Source: F1-80-MAGs062 sp046345315
GTDB taxonomy: Bacteria > Planctomycetota > Planctomycetia > Planctomycetales > Planctomycetaceae
Length of the DNA: 64,000 bases
Assembly (NCBI GenBank): GCA_046345315.1
Contig: JBKDKA010000217.1
Coordinates: 1 to 64,000 of the forward strand
Reading direction: 5' to 3'
Each line of letters begins with the position of its first letter. The stretch's first letter is position 1. Positions 17,402-27,400 of the stretch are shown here, piece after piece. A model generated the notes under the pieces. That model worked only from the letters and a program-made list of their open reading frames with translations, was not told the DNA's origin and made no database searches. A program made the translations under genes and the position numbers.

Positions 17402-17642
17402 CGTCGAAATTCTCGCATTCGTGAATCGTAATTACCGCGGGCGAAAAAACGAATTTTCCCGAAGATACCGTGAAAAAAAAGACGAACGGTAGCATTCAGC
17501 CATCTTCCTGAAAGAAGACCGAAAATATCCGCTGACCCTGACCGGCGAGACTCTATAACCGGAAGCGACCTGCGGATACACTTTCCATTCCGCTGAGACA
17601 TTGCTGATCCTGAAACACAAGATATCCGAAAGCTTCGAGAAA

Positions 17643-18887
17643 ATGTCATCGCTTCAGAAATCAGACCCACAGGTCTGGAATGCAGTCGTGGAAGAACGAC
17701 GCCGACAGTCGGAAGGCCTTGAACTGATCGCATCAGAGAACTACACCAGCGAAGCGGTGATGGAAGCTGCCGGTACCATCCTGACGAATAAGTATGCCGA
17801 AGGATATCCGGGTAAGCGCTATTACGGCGGATGTGAATACGTCGATGTGGTCGAGCAGCTTGCGATCGACCGTGCTCGTCAGCTGTTTGGCGCAGAACAC
17901 GCGAACGTTCAGCCTCACGCCGGTTCGCAGGCGAACATGGCAGTTTACCTGACGATTCTGAATCCCGGTGACACGATTCTGGCCATGAATCTGTCGCACG
18001 GTGGACACCTGACGCACGGAATGCATCTCAATTTCAGCGGCAAGCTGTATCATGCAGTTCATTATGGTGTTCGCGAAAGTGATCACCGAATTGACTTTGA
18101 CCAGGTTGCTCAGCTGGCAAAAGAACACAAGCCGAAACTGATTGTTGCGGGTGCGAGTGCGTATCCTCGTGAAATTGATCATGCACGGTTCGCCGACATT
18201 GCGAAAGAGAACGGCGCGATGCTCATGGTCGACATGGCTCATTATGCCGGACTGGTCGCCGGTGGCATCCACAACAGCCCGGTTCCCGTCGCTGATTTTG
18301 TCACGTCAACGTCGCACAAAACGCTCAGAGGCCCGCGATCCGGATTTGTGCTCTGTCGCCAGCAGCACGCAAAGAATCTCGATCGCAGTGTCTTCCCGGG
18401 GATGCAGGGCGGTCCTCTGATGCATGTCGTGGCCGGAAAGGCGGTCTGTTTCGGCGAAGCGCTGCAGCCATCCTTCCGCGATTACGCGCAGCAGATTGTC
18501 AACAACGCACGCACTCTCGCCGAAGTACTGCTTTCAGGCGGACTTCGCCTGGTCTCCGGCGGAACGGACAATCATCTCATGATGTGTGATGTCACATCCG
18601 CAGGACTCTCCGGAAGCATCGCCGAGGTGGCTCTTGATCACGCTGGGATCACGGTCAACAAAAACATGATTCCGTTCGATCAGAGAAAGCCAATGGATCC
18701 GAGCGGGATCCGAATCGGAACAGCGGCTCTGACCACGCGTGGAATGAAAGAAGATGAGATGAAGAAGGTGGGAGCATGGATTCTGTTGGCGATTCGAAAT
18801 GCCGACAAGAAGGAATCTCTGCAGAGCATTCGAAGTGAAATCGCCCAGTTCACAAAAGCATTTCCTGTTCCCGGTATCAAAGTCTGA
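17643..18887 (+). CDS. glyA: Serine hydroxymethyltransferase
   Basis: 414 residues. Interconverts serine and glycine with transfer of a one-carbon unit to tetrahydrofolate, using pyridoxal phosphate. Family motifs are intact: LIASENYTS, NKYAEGYPGKRYYGG, and the PLP lysine K226 in TSTSHKTLRGPRSG. The ATG at 17643 fits the usual SHMT N-terminus; the in-frame TTG at 17601 would add 14 residues. The thioesterase gene starts 4 bp downstream, so the two are probably cotranscribed. Confidence 0.96.
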   Translation: MSSLQKSDPQVWNAVVEERRRQSEGLELIASENYTSEAVMEAAGTILTNKYAEGYPGKRYYGGCEYVDVVEQLAIDRARQLFGAEHANVQPHAGSQANMAVYLTILNPGDTILAMNLSHGGHLTHGMHLNFSGKLYHAVHYGVRESDHRIDFDQVAQLAKEHKPKLIVAGASAYPREIDHARFADIAKENGAMLMVDMAHYAGLVAGGIHNSPVPVADFVTSTSHKTLRGPRSGFVLCRQQHAKNLDRSVFPGMQGGPLMHVVAGKAVCFGEALQPSFRDYAQQIVNNARTLAEVLLSGGLRLVSGGTDNHLMMCDVTSAGLSGSIAEVALDHAGITVNKNMIPFDQRKPMDPSGIRIGTAALTTRGMKEDEMKKVGAWILLAIRNADKKESLQSIRSEIAQFTKAFPVPGIKV

Positions 18888-18891
18888 ATTC

Positions 18892-19317
18892 ATGCCAGCA
18901 GTCTACGAGCATTCCCATACAGTTCTGGCGGAGGAAATTGATTCCGTTGGTCACGTCAACAATCTGATGTACGTGAAATGGCTGCAGGATGCTGCTCTGG
19001 CCCATTCGGCTGCTCAGGGCTGGCCCGACACGGCATACAGAGAGGCCGGCCATGGATGGGTCGTCAGATCCCATCACATTGAGTATCTGGTGCCGGCGTT
19101 TCTGAATGACGAGATTTTTGTCAGAACGTGGATCGCTGACATGAAGCGGGTCACATCACTGAGACGCTACGAAATCATTCGACGAACTGACAATAAGCAA
19201 CTGGCCCGAGCATCTACACAATGGGCATTTGTCCGTTTCTCAACGCATCAGGCCTGTCGAGTTCCGACCGAAATCAGCAGCGCCTTCGAGATTCTCCCGG
19301 ATTCAGAAGAAGGCTGA
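18892..19317 (+). CDS. 4HBT-fold acyl-CoA thioesterase
   Basis: 141 residues from the ATG at 18892. Hotdog-fold thioesterase of the 4-hydroxybenzoyl-CoA type: the motif DSVGHVNNLMYVKWLQDAA contains the active-site Asp and HVNN of that family, followed by HHIEYLVPAF and RTWIADM. It begins 4 bp after glyA, but the substrate cannot be told from sequence. Confidence 0.85.
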   Translation: MPAVYEHSHTVLAEEIDSVGHVNNLMYVKWLQDAALAHSAAQGWPDTAYREAGHGWVVRSHHIEYLVPAFLNDEIFVRTWIADMKRVTSLRRYEIIRRTDNKQLARASTQWAFVRFSTHQACRVPTEISSAFEILPDSEEG

Positions 19318-19517
19318 CGATTTCCAGAGTCTGTATCTCACATCTTCCGGAACCTGAGTTGCAGATCACACCTGGAACGTCTCCCGGGATTCGGTTATCA
19401 CTCTCTGTAGAATATGCACTTTCCGGTGGGGCCACCTGCGGACGTTTCTGTCACAGTCGCACTCGTTTCTGACACCGTCAACCCCGTCCTGAATTCATGG
19501 TGCTGGAAGTCAACCTT

Positions 19518-20894
19518 ATGTCGCCGAACGCGTCTCAGCCGAAGATCCCGATCATCAATTGCCGACAAAGTGATGCGCACGCGGTATTTCGCGAACTCAG
19601 AGACAAACTGAGCCCTCGTGGCGACATCGTTTCCGAAGCAGGCCGACAACGCACCATCGAACTGTTCGGGGAACCGCTGCCGCCGAGAGAGGTGGTTCGG
19701 CGCATCTGTGAGGATGTTCGTCAACAGGGTCTGAACGCAGTTCTTAACTACACAGCAAAACTTGATCGACGACAGCTCAGCTCAGAAACAGTCCGTGTCA
19801 CGGCGGCAGAGCTTGAAGAAGCCCACCGCAAAGCGTCACCGGATTTCATCACAACCGTGCTGCGGATTCGTGACAACGTCACCGAATTTCAGCGAGCCCT
19901 GCTTCCCAACGACGCGATCGTTAATCGCCACGCTGGTCTGGGAAAGGTTTCCCTGAGACAGCGTCACCTGCCCATGCGCCGCATCGGCATCTGTGTTCCT
20001 GGTGGAGCTGCCGCCTATCCTTCGACCGTCCTCATGACAGCTGTTCCGGCGATGACAGCAGGTGTGCGGGAGATTGCAGTCGTAGTGCCTCCCACAGAAT
20101 TCGGAGGATACAACACGGATCTTCTGGCCACATGCCACGCCATCGGAGTCAGCGAAGTGTATCGCATCGGTGGCGCACAGGCAGTGGCAGCTCTCGCTTA
20201 TGGCGTCGAAGGGATCCCACGAGTCGACAAGATTGTCGGGCCGGGTAATCTGTTCGTGGCGCTGGCGAAGCAGCATGTGTTTGGTGATGTGGATATCGAC
20301 AGTATTGCGGGGCCCAGCGAAGTCGTCGTCCTGGCCGACGAAACGGCTCATGCGAATTTCGTCGCGGCCGATCTGATCTCTCAGGCAGAGCACAGCCCGG
20401 GTTCCGGAGTTCTGATTACCTGGCACGAACCACTTATCAGACAGGTGCAGGACGAAATTCAAAGACAGCTTTCCGTTCTGCCGCGTGGAGATCTTGCCGC
20501 GCGATCGCTGGAGGACTACGGTGCTCTGATTCTGGCGAGAGATGCAGACGAAGCAGCGGAGCTCACCGACATGCTGGCTCCGGAACATCTTCACATTTCG
20601 ATGGATGATCCCGAGTCGATGCTGTCGAGAGTTCAGAACGCCGGCGCCATCTTCATGGGCCACTTCACGCCAGTTGCTCTGGGCGACTACATTGCGGGAC
20701 CGTCGCACGTTCTTCCGACCGGCGGAACGGCTCGTTTTGCAAACGGTCTGGCGGCAACAGACTTTCTCAAACGGAGTTCTGTCATACAGTACGATCGGGA
20801 ATCGCTTTGCCACGATGCCGATTCCGTTCGGCTCATCGCGGAAAAAGAGGGACTGACCGCACACAGTGCCAGTGTTGATATTCGACTCAAGTAG
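19518..20894 (+). CDS. hisD: Histidinol dehydrogenase
   Basis: 458 residues from the ATG at 19518, which has GGAAG at 19505-19509 (the ATG at 19497 lacks a site). Catalyses the last two steps of histidine synthesis, NAD-dependent oxidation of histidinol to histidine, at a zinc site. Motifs include RIGICVPGGAAAYPSTVLM, VDKIVGPGN, DSIAGPSEVVVLAD, the QAEHSPGSG segment and SHVLPTGGTARF near the C-terminus. No other his gene is nearby. Followed directly by palindromic repeat copy 3. Confidence 0.95.
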   Translation: MSPNASQPKIPIINCRQSDAHAVFRELRDKLSPRGDIVSEAGRQRTIELFGEPLPPREVVRRICEDVRQQGLNAVLNYTAKLDRRQLSSETVRVTAAELEEAHRKASPDFITTVLRIRDNVTEFQRALLPNDAIVNRHAGLGKVSLRQRHLPMRRIGICVPGGAAAYPSTVLMTAVPAMTAGVREIAVVVPPTEFGGYNTDLLATCHAIGVSEVYRIGGAQAVAALAYGVEGIPRVDKIVGPGNLFVALAKQHVFGDVDIDSIAGPSEVVVLADETAHANFVAADLISQAEHSPGSGVLITWHEPLIRQVQDEIQRQLSVLPRGDLAARSLEDYGALILARDADEAAELTDMLAPEHLHISMDDPESMLSRVQNAGAIFMGHFTPVALGDYIAGPSHVLPTGGTARFANGLAATDFLKRSSVIQYDRESLCHDADSVRLIAEKEGLTAHSASVDIRLK

Positions 20895-20900
20895 ACTACA

Positions 20901-20998
20901 GGCGGTTTCAAGACCGGGACTGACTCCCGACGGACTCGCTGTTTTCCTGCAGATTCAGCGACTGCAAGGGCGCCCGCCCCGGTTTTGAAATGCGATCT
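20901..20998 (+). repeat. Dispersed palindromic repeat, copy 3
   Basis: Left arm 20903-20922 (GGTTTCAAGACCGGGACTG) and right arm 20963-20998 (GCCCCGGTTTTGAAATGCGA) are imperfect reverse complements with about 45 bp between. The right arm matches copy 1 over 36 bp with four or five differences. It begins 7 bp after the hisD stop and could stabilise or terminate that transcript, although no U run follows. Confidence 0.72.
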
Positions 20999-21043
20999 AC
21001 GGTCAGGTTCCCTGCAGCATCAGAATCGGATCACACAGTGACA

Positions 21044-21898
21044 ATGCCAGTATCTCCTCAGGACTCAGCGTCATCGAAGATCAAATGCGCCGTGACAGTC
21101 AGTCTTGTCGAGGAAGCTCGGCAGGGGCCTTTCGTCTTTCATGGCGATCTGGAACGGGCCTGTCACAAAGCATCTGAACTTGGCTTTGATGCAATCGAAC
21201 TGTTTGCCCCCTCCGGAGATGCCATTCGCCAGCTTCCACTGAAGAGAATCCTGCAAACATGCGGCCTGCAGTTTGCTGCGGCCGGCACGGGAGCCGGGAT
21301 GCTGATCCATCGACTCTCCCTGAGCGATCCGGATTCGCAGCGTCGAAACACCGCTGTCCGTTTTGTGGAATCAATCATCGATGCGGCGTCCGAGTTCGGA
21401 GCCCCGGCAATCATCGGGTCAATGCAGGGACGCTGGGACGCGAACTGCGATCGCACGAAAACGCTGAGATATCTGCAGGAGTCTCTTCGGCAACTTTCCG
21501 AGCACGCCGCAGGTCGAGGAACATACCTGCTGTTTGAACCGCTCAATCGTTACGAATCAAACCTCGCATCAACATTGCAGCAGGGCAGGGACGTGCTGAA
21601 TTCCGTCGGAAGCAGTAACCTGAGACTCCTGGCAGATCTGTTTCATATGAACATTGAAGAGTCTTCTGTTGAGGAATCTCTTCGCGAAACTGGAAGCGCA
21701 GGTCTGGTCGGGCACGTTCATTTTGTAGACTCCAGCCGACAGGCAGCAGGGCGAGGGCATTTGAACTTCAGGAACATCGCGGAGTCACTCCATTCGTTCG
21801 GATACAAAGGATTTCTGTCGGCGGAGGCATTTCCGATCCCTGATTCGGAAAGTGCTGCCGCGGAAACAATCCAGACGTTCCGAAAGTTCTTCAGCTGA
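21044..21898 (+). CDS. Sugar phosphate isomerase/epimerase-like TIM-barrel protein
   Basis: 284 residues from the ATG at 21044 (an upstream ATG at 20990 lies inside the palindromic repeat and is less likely). AP-endonuclease-2/xylose-isomerase-like TIM barrel. Metal ligands are visible in LLFEPLNRYES (Glu), LLADLFHMNIEE (Asp/His), GHVHFVDSSR (His) and FLSAEAFPIPD (Glu), the pattern of hydroxypyruvate isomerase and tagatose or allulose epimerase relatives. The next gene is a sugar mutarotase, suggesting a small sugar-catabolic unit. Confidence 0.82.
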   Translation: MPVSPQDSASSKIKCAVTVSLVEEARQGPFVFHGDLERACHKASELGFDAIELFAPSGDAIRQLPLKRILQTCGLQFAAAGTGAGMLIHRLSLSDPDSQRRNTAVRFVESIIDAASEFGAPAIIGSMQGRWDANCDRTKTLRYLQESLRQLSEHAAGRGTYLLFEPLNRYESNLASTLQQGRDVLNSVGSSNLRLLADLFHMNIEESSVEESLRETGSAGLVGHVHFVDSSRQAAGRGHLNFRNIAESLHSFGYKGFLSAEAFPIPDSESAAAETIQTFRKFFS

Positions 21899-21949
21899 AC
21901 AACAGCCAGCTGGAGCAGTTCGTCGGTCTCATTTTCTGAAAGCACAACG

Positions 21950-22396
21950 ATGCTGACATCAACTCTGATCCATCCTGAGATCTCGCGGATTCTCGCCTGC
22001 GCGGGCCACAGTTCGAAGGTCCTTATCGCTGACGGAAATTACCCCGCTGCATCGGCTCGCGGCCCCCGAAGTGAACTTGTCAGTCTGAATCTGGCGCCGG
22101 GACTTGTCACTGTCGCTCAGGTATTTCGAGTCCTGCTGACGGCCATTCCCGTAGAAGCTGTGAACACGATGGGAATGCCGGCAGACGATCCTTATCGCCT
22201 GCCCCACGACCCACCGGTCTGGGAAGAATACCGATCGCTGCTTCGGGAAGCGGATTCAGATATCGCTCTTCAGCCCATTTCTCGCTGGGATTTTTACGAC
22301 GCCGTCGACTCCAGAGACCATGTTCTCACAATTCAGACAGGCGATCAGGCCCTCTGGGCAAATCTTCTTCTGACAATCGGGGTTCGCAAAAGCTGA
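21950..22396 (+). CDS. RbsD/FucU-family sugar mutarotase
   Basis: 148 residues. Members interconvert pyranose, furanose or anomeric forms of ribose or fucose. The opening segment has the family signature with catalytic H20 in AGHSSKVLIADGNYP and D28. The C-terminal IQTGDQALWANLLL also matches. FucU and RbsD are hard to separate here. Closely follows the TIM-barrel isomerase gene (51-bp gap), probably in the same operon. Confidence 0.88.
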   Translation: MLTSTLIHPEISRILACAGHSSKVLIADGNYPAASARGPRSELVSLNLAPGLVTVAQVFRVLLTAIPVEAVNTMGMPADDPYRLPHDPPVWEEYRSLLREADSDIALQPISRWDFYDAVDSRDHVLTIQTGDQALWANLLLTIGVRKS

Positions 22397-22495
22397 CACG
22401 GAAAGAGCACTTCAGCAGAATCTGCCGTTTCTGCTATATTTCTGAGATCCTTCAGGATGAAGAAAGAATTCCGTTCGGATCAGGAGTGATTGTTC

Positions 22496-23380
22496 ATGTT
22501 TCTGCGTCACACAGTGCTCAGTTTTTCTCTGTTGATCGTGGTCACCTGCTGCACCGTATCTTCAGCTCAGGAAGACATCCGCTGGAAGCTTCAGTCCGGG
22601 GAAACGCTGAAGTACGAAGTGGTCCAGAAGACCAGCATGGAAACAGAAATCGGGAAGCAGAAACGCAGCCAGACCATGCAGCAGACCATGGATATGGCCT
22701 GGGTGGTCGGAAATGTATCGCCGGAAGGTGATGCCGCGCTGTCGCAGTCAATCGAACGTGTGCAGTTCCGAATGAAGGATCCGGCTGTGGGCGACATTGC
22801 ATTCGACACACAGGCTGGCGAGGAGCCCGAGAACCCGCTCGCAGCATCGCTCGCAAGAACCTACCAGAAGATCATCGGTCAGCAGTTTCACGTCAGAATG
22901 AAACCGACCGGAAAAGTTGACAATGTGGAGATGCCTGCCGATCTGATCAAGTCCGTTCGTGAATCAAAAGGTCCTTTGACGGAAGAGACGCTCAAACAGA
23001 CGATGGAGCAGACGTCGATCACACTTCCTTCCGAGCCTGTCGTCAAAGGAACGTCATGGGACAGTGTGCGACAGATTGACCTCGGATATGGCCGAATGAA
23101 AAACGTTTCGAAGATGACCTACACGGGCAAAGACCCTTCCACGGGACTTGCTGTGATTCAGATGCAGTCGACGATCACGATTACGCCCAAAGAAGGTTCT
23201 CCGACGCAGCTGAGCATCAGCGACTCTGAAGGCGAAGGTCAGACTCTGTTTGATGTCGAAAAGGGGCGAATTGTGAAATCAGCTCTGGACATCACGATGA
23301 AGATGGAAGTCATTCGCGGTGGACAGTCTGTCGAACAGATCGTCCACCAGAACGCCGTCATGCAGCTCACGAGCAACTGA
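22496..23380 (+). CDS. Secreted DUF6263-like protein
   Basis: 294 residues from the ATG at 22496, with AGGAG at 22482-22486. An N-terminal signal peptide (hydrophobic LSFSLLIVVTCCTVSSAQ) is cleaved probably after SAQ. The body is beta-rich and starts with WKLQSGETLKYEVVQKTSME, the opening pattern of a planctomycete-rich family (DUF6263) of unknown function. C-terminal segments with FDVEKGRIVKSALDITMKM are also typical. Periplasmic or surface location is likely. Confidence 0.65.
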   Translation: MFLRHTVLSFSLLIVVTCCTVSSAQEDIRWKLQSGETLKYEVVQKTSMETEIGKQKRSQTMQQTMDMAWVVGNVSPEGDAALSQSIERVQFRMKDPAVGDIAFDTQAGEEPENPLAASLARTYQKIIGQQFHVRMKPTGKVDNVEMPADLIKSVRESKGPLTEETLKQTMEQTSITLPSEPVVKGTSWDSVRQIDLGYGRMKNVSKMTYTGKDPSTGLAVIQMQSTITITPKEGSPTQLSISDSEGEGQTLFDVEKGRIVKSALDITMKMEVIRGGQSVEQIVHQNAVMQLTSN

Positions 23381-23512
23381 TTCCGCTGTCTTTCCATCTG
23401 CGGGAAACTGAATCTCTGCGCGGTGAAACCTGATTCCGAAATCTGATTACAGCTGCCATCCTGACGATCCGTACAAGGCCGCTGTTCTGACGCTGAATTC
23501 GGACTTCATCAC

Positions 23513-24070
23513 TTGAAACGCATTTTCCTGACTCTCGCTGTACTCGGAAACCTTTCGCTTCTGGGAGCAACAATTTACGGGCTTCAGATCGGCGGTGCGA
23601 TGACTCGTGACCCGGCGGTGCAGTCACGAGTCTCCAATCATATGCTGATCGGCCTCTGCGCCCTCACCTTTGCGACTCTGGTTCACGCGATTCTGCTGAC
23701 GTATTTCATGGGAACCGGGCGGTGGCTCGAAGAGACGTCCCGAGCATACCAGCTGGACCGATCGTGGCATGCTCTCAACCAGAAAATCAAATATCGGGCC
23801 GTGATGGGAATGATTCTCTGCCTGCTGCTTCTGATCACCACGGGAGCCCTGGGAGCCGCGGCCGATCCTGCAACTCCAGCTTCGCTTGACGGATGGCTTG
23901 GTCTCCGCGGCCGAACGATCCACTACGCGGTCGCCATCGCAACGCTGATCGTCAACCTCATCGTCAACGCAGCAGAATTCATTGCTGTGTCTCAGAACAG
24001 TGCAATCATCGAGGGAGTGATGGCAGAAGTGCGACGCATCCGAATCGATCGAGGCCTGCCGATTTCCTGA
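23513..24070 (+). CDS. Four-helix membrane protein of unknown function
   Basis: 185 residues from TTG at 23513. Hydrophobic segments at about 5-26 (LTLAVLGNLSLLGATIYGL), 45-66, 97-115 (MGMILCLLLLITTGALGA) and 136-158 (AVAIATLIVNLIVNAAEFIA). A charged cytoplasmic loop lies between the second and third, and a basic tail (EVRRIRIDRG) ends the protein. No family recognised. The start is uncertain because no clear ribosome site was seen. Confidence 0.6.
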   Translation: MKRIFLTLAVLGNLSLLGATIYGLQIGGAMTRDPAVQSRVSNHMLIGLCALTFATLVHAILLTYFMGTGRWLEETSRAYQLDRSWHALNQKIKYRAVMGMILCLLLLITTGALGAAADPATPASLDGWLGLRGRTIHYAVAIATLIVNLIVNAAEFIAVSQNSAIIEGVMAEVRRIRIDRGLPIS

Positions 24071-24418
24071 GAATCCGACATCGAAGCGGCACAGTTCCGA
24101 TGCAGAAATGCACGACAACAGCCGCGACCTGCCAAACCGGCGGGGAATCTGCCGAATTGTTGCCGGAACGCAACATCCACCAGTTCCTGCCGTCATGGAA
24201 ATTCGTGGCAATCGCCCCCGGAGCGAAGTAAACTCAAACTCTTCAGTAACATTCCCTCCCGGAAGTTTCCTCAGAACTCTTCGCCCGAAGGCCGCGTCAT
24301 CTGGCGCAAGCGATCTCGCAGATTTGCGGTTGCTGACAGGCGAGAAGTGGCCCCGCTCTTCTCAATCGCCAGTTCGTAACTCCACTGAAGCAGCATCGTG
24401 CGAAACCGGAACACTCCC
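24071..24418. other. 348-bp gap before the giant repeat protein
   Basis: No supported gene, terminator or promoter is seen. It must hold the promoter of the giant N-domain gene, because the upstream gene ends at 24070. AT-richer bases near 24230-24260 are the likeliest place. Confidence 0.35.
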
Positions 24419-27400
24419 ATGCAAGACATCTGTCGTTGTTTCAGTCAGACAATCTTTTCAGCGGCATCGCTCCGACTGATCAGTCTTCTGATTCTCTTTC
24501 CCACCATTGACTCTGTCGGAACAAATGCCGTCGCACAGAATGCGGACCCTGCGACAGCAGGCAGCCCCTCGGATTCCGTGACGGAAAGTCCGAAACCGTC
24601 AGACGCAACGAATCCCAGCGTCAGTTTTCTGAAACTTGGGACGCCCGAAGCTGCTGCGGCTCTGAACCTGACCGATGAGCAGAAGACTCAGATCCAGACG
24701 ATTATCGCCGCCGGACAGGCGGCCATCGGCGGCACAGATGCCGCAGCGAAGGAAGCAGCCCTCGCCGATGCGAATCAGAAGCTTTCCGCATTGCTGACCG
24801 AAGATCAGCGTCGGCTGTACGAAAGTCTTTTCGGCGGGAAATCGCTGCGATTCAACTTTCGGTATCAGAAATGGGCCGATGTGCTCGACTGGGTCGCATC
24901 AGAAGCAGACCTGTCTCTCGTGATGGACTCCCCGCCGCCGGGAACCTTTCACTATTCCGATTCCAAAGCATACACAACCTCAGAGGCCATTGATCTGCTG
25001 AACGGCTGGCTGCTGACGAAAGGACACACACTCGTTCGACGAGAACGGATGCTGATGTGCCTCAATCTGAAGGAAGGCCTGCCTGAAGGAGCAATTCCGC
25101 AGATCACACCTCAGGAACTGACAACGCGAGGGCGTTTCGAATTTCTGAGCGTTCTGTTCCCGCTCGAAGGTCGCCCGGCGGAAGCTGCGATGAAGGAAGT
25201 TCAGCCGCTGCTCGGCACCTACGGTCGAGTGGAATCGCTCGCCCAAACGGGGCAGCTCATGGTCATCGATACCGCTGCGACGCTTCGCACCATCGAAAAG
25301 GTCATTCAGAAGATTCCTCTGCCTCAGAAACCTCCGACACCCCCGACACCGGCTCCGGCCCCAGTGCCTGTACTTGTCGTCTATCCGGTGAAACACGCAA
25401 CTCCAAAGAAGACGGAAGAACTTCTGAAACAGCTGGTCTCGGGAACTGTTGTCGTCGACGCGGAAGCCCACCAGGTTTCGGTCAATGCGATCCCTGCGGA
25501 ACAGGAAAAAGCCAAAACCATTATTCAGCAGCTGGAAGCGAACGAAGGAACAGACAAACAGGCGGACCTTCGTCTTTATGAACTTCAGTCTGAGAACACT
25601 GATCAGCTTCTGGCGACACTGAAACTGGTTGCTCCCGGAGCACAGTATCGAATCGATCCCGTCACTCGAAAACTTGTCACCTGGGCATTACCGACGGAGC
25701 ACGAGGCTATTGAGGGAACACTCAGGAAACTGACAGAGACGACTGAAAATTCAGGAGGACGTCAACTGACAGTCTATCCGCTGAAGCGAGTTGACCCAGC
25801 AGCGGCGCTCGGCACACTGCAGTCACTACTTCCGTCGGCTCGCATTTCCGTGGACGCACGCAGCAGGGGATTGATTGTTTACGCCGGGCTGACTGACCAT
25901 CAGGCAATTCGATCCATGGTTGATCAACTGGAAGCCGAATCAGCCGGCGTGGAATCTGATCGCGAACTTCGAAGCTATCCGGTGCCATCCGCGATTTCAA
26001 GCACGGCAGTTTCACTTCTGACGTCTGCTCTTCCGGAAGCTCGCGTCACACCGGACACTGCCGGACAGCGACTCCTGATTATGGCAACAGCTGCCGATCA
26101 CCAGCGGATCGCAAAGCTTCTGGAGTCTGTGGCGGATGGACAGGAGAAGAAACGGCATGTGAGCACGCTTCCGTCCCGCAACGTCGATGTAAGCAGTGTT
26201 CTCACGCTTCTGACAGGGATGCTTCCACAGGCAACCATCAACCACGACGTCACGAATCGCCGATTCATCATCGTTGGAACGGAAGAAGAACATCAGACCA
26301 TCGCGAGCATTCTGGAACAGGTTCAGACACCACATCGTCAGCTGAAAACGTACCCGACAACAGGCGTCGATGTTTCCAGTATCGTCACACTGCTTGCTTC
26401 TCTGGTCCCTCAGGCTTCGGTGACCCAGGATCTTCCCGGTAAACGAATGGTGGTCGTTGCGAGTGAAGAAGATCACGCTGCAGTTTCGGACCTTCTCAGC
26501 AAACTGACAGCAGAGCCGGAAACGGTCCAGCGTGTACTGCGGTCCTACCCGATCAAGCCCGGAACAGTAACGTCGACGGTAACAACGCTGCTGCAGACGC
26601 TCGTCCCGACAGCGACTGTCACAGCCGATGAGACGAATCGACGGATTCTGATTACAGCAACGACTGCGGATCATCAGACCGTCGCGGACGTCATCCAGCA
26701 GGTCGAGACCGAGGGTGGCGGAAGCGTTCCGGAACTTCGATTTTATCCACTGCAGAAAGTCAGCGGCGCTGCGGCACAGTTGATTCTGCAGACGATGACC
26801 CCGAAGGCACAGATCACCGTTCAGGATAATCCGAAGCGATTATCGATCGTTGCTCATGCTGAAGATCACGACGTCATTTCGTCAACACTGGAAAAGCTGG
26901 AAGCGACAACACCGGAACCACAGAAACGGAACCTCAAAGTTTACAGCGTCACGGCAACACAGAAATCACGATTCCAGTCGATCGCAGCAGGCCTTGCAAC
27001 AGAACTGACGGGAATGCAGGTCATCGCCGACAGTCAACCCGGAGAACTCGCGATCTGGGCAACAGAACTTCAGCATCAGGTCGTCGACGAAGTGCTCGCT
27101 CAGCTGCAGAAATCTCTGCCTCCGGAGCAACAGTCAAAGCTGATTGTTTATCCGCTGGAGAAAGTTGATCCGGCCAGCGTGACAACGGTTCTGACCACAT
27201 TGTTCCCCGACGCATCAATTACCGCGGATGTTAAAGGAAGCCGGATCCTGGTTCATGCAAAACCTCAGGTTCATGAAGCGATCCGATCAGCCGTTGAGCA
27301 GCTCGATACGGATGTTCCGGAAGCCCGTGAGATCAAACTCATGGCATACCCGGTTCGCGGAATCAATGCCGTCGCGGCTCAGCAGCTGATTCAGACGGAG

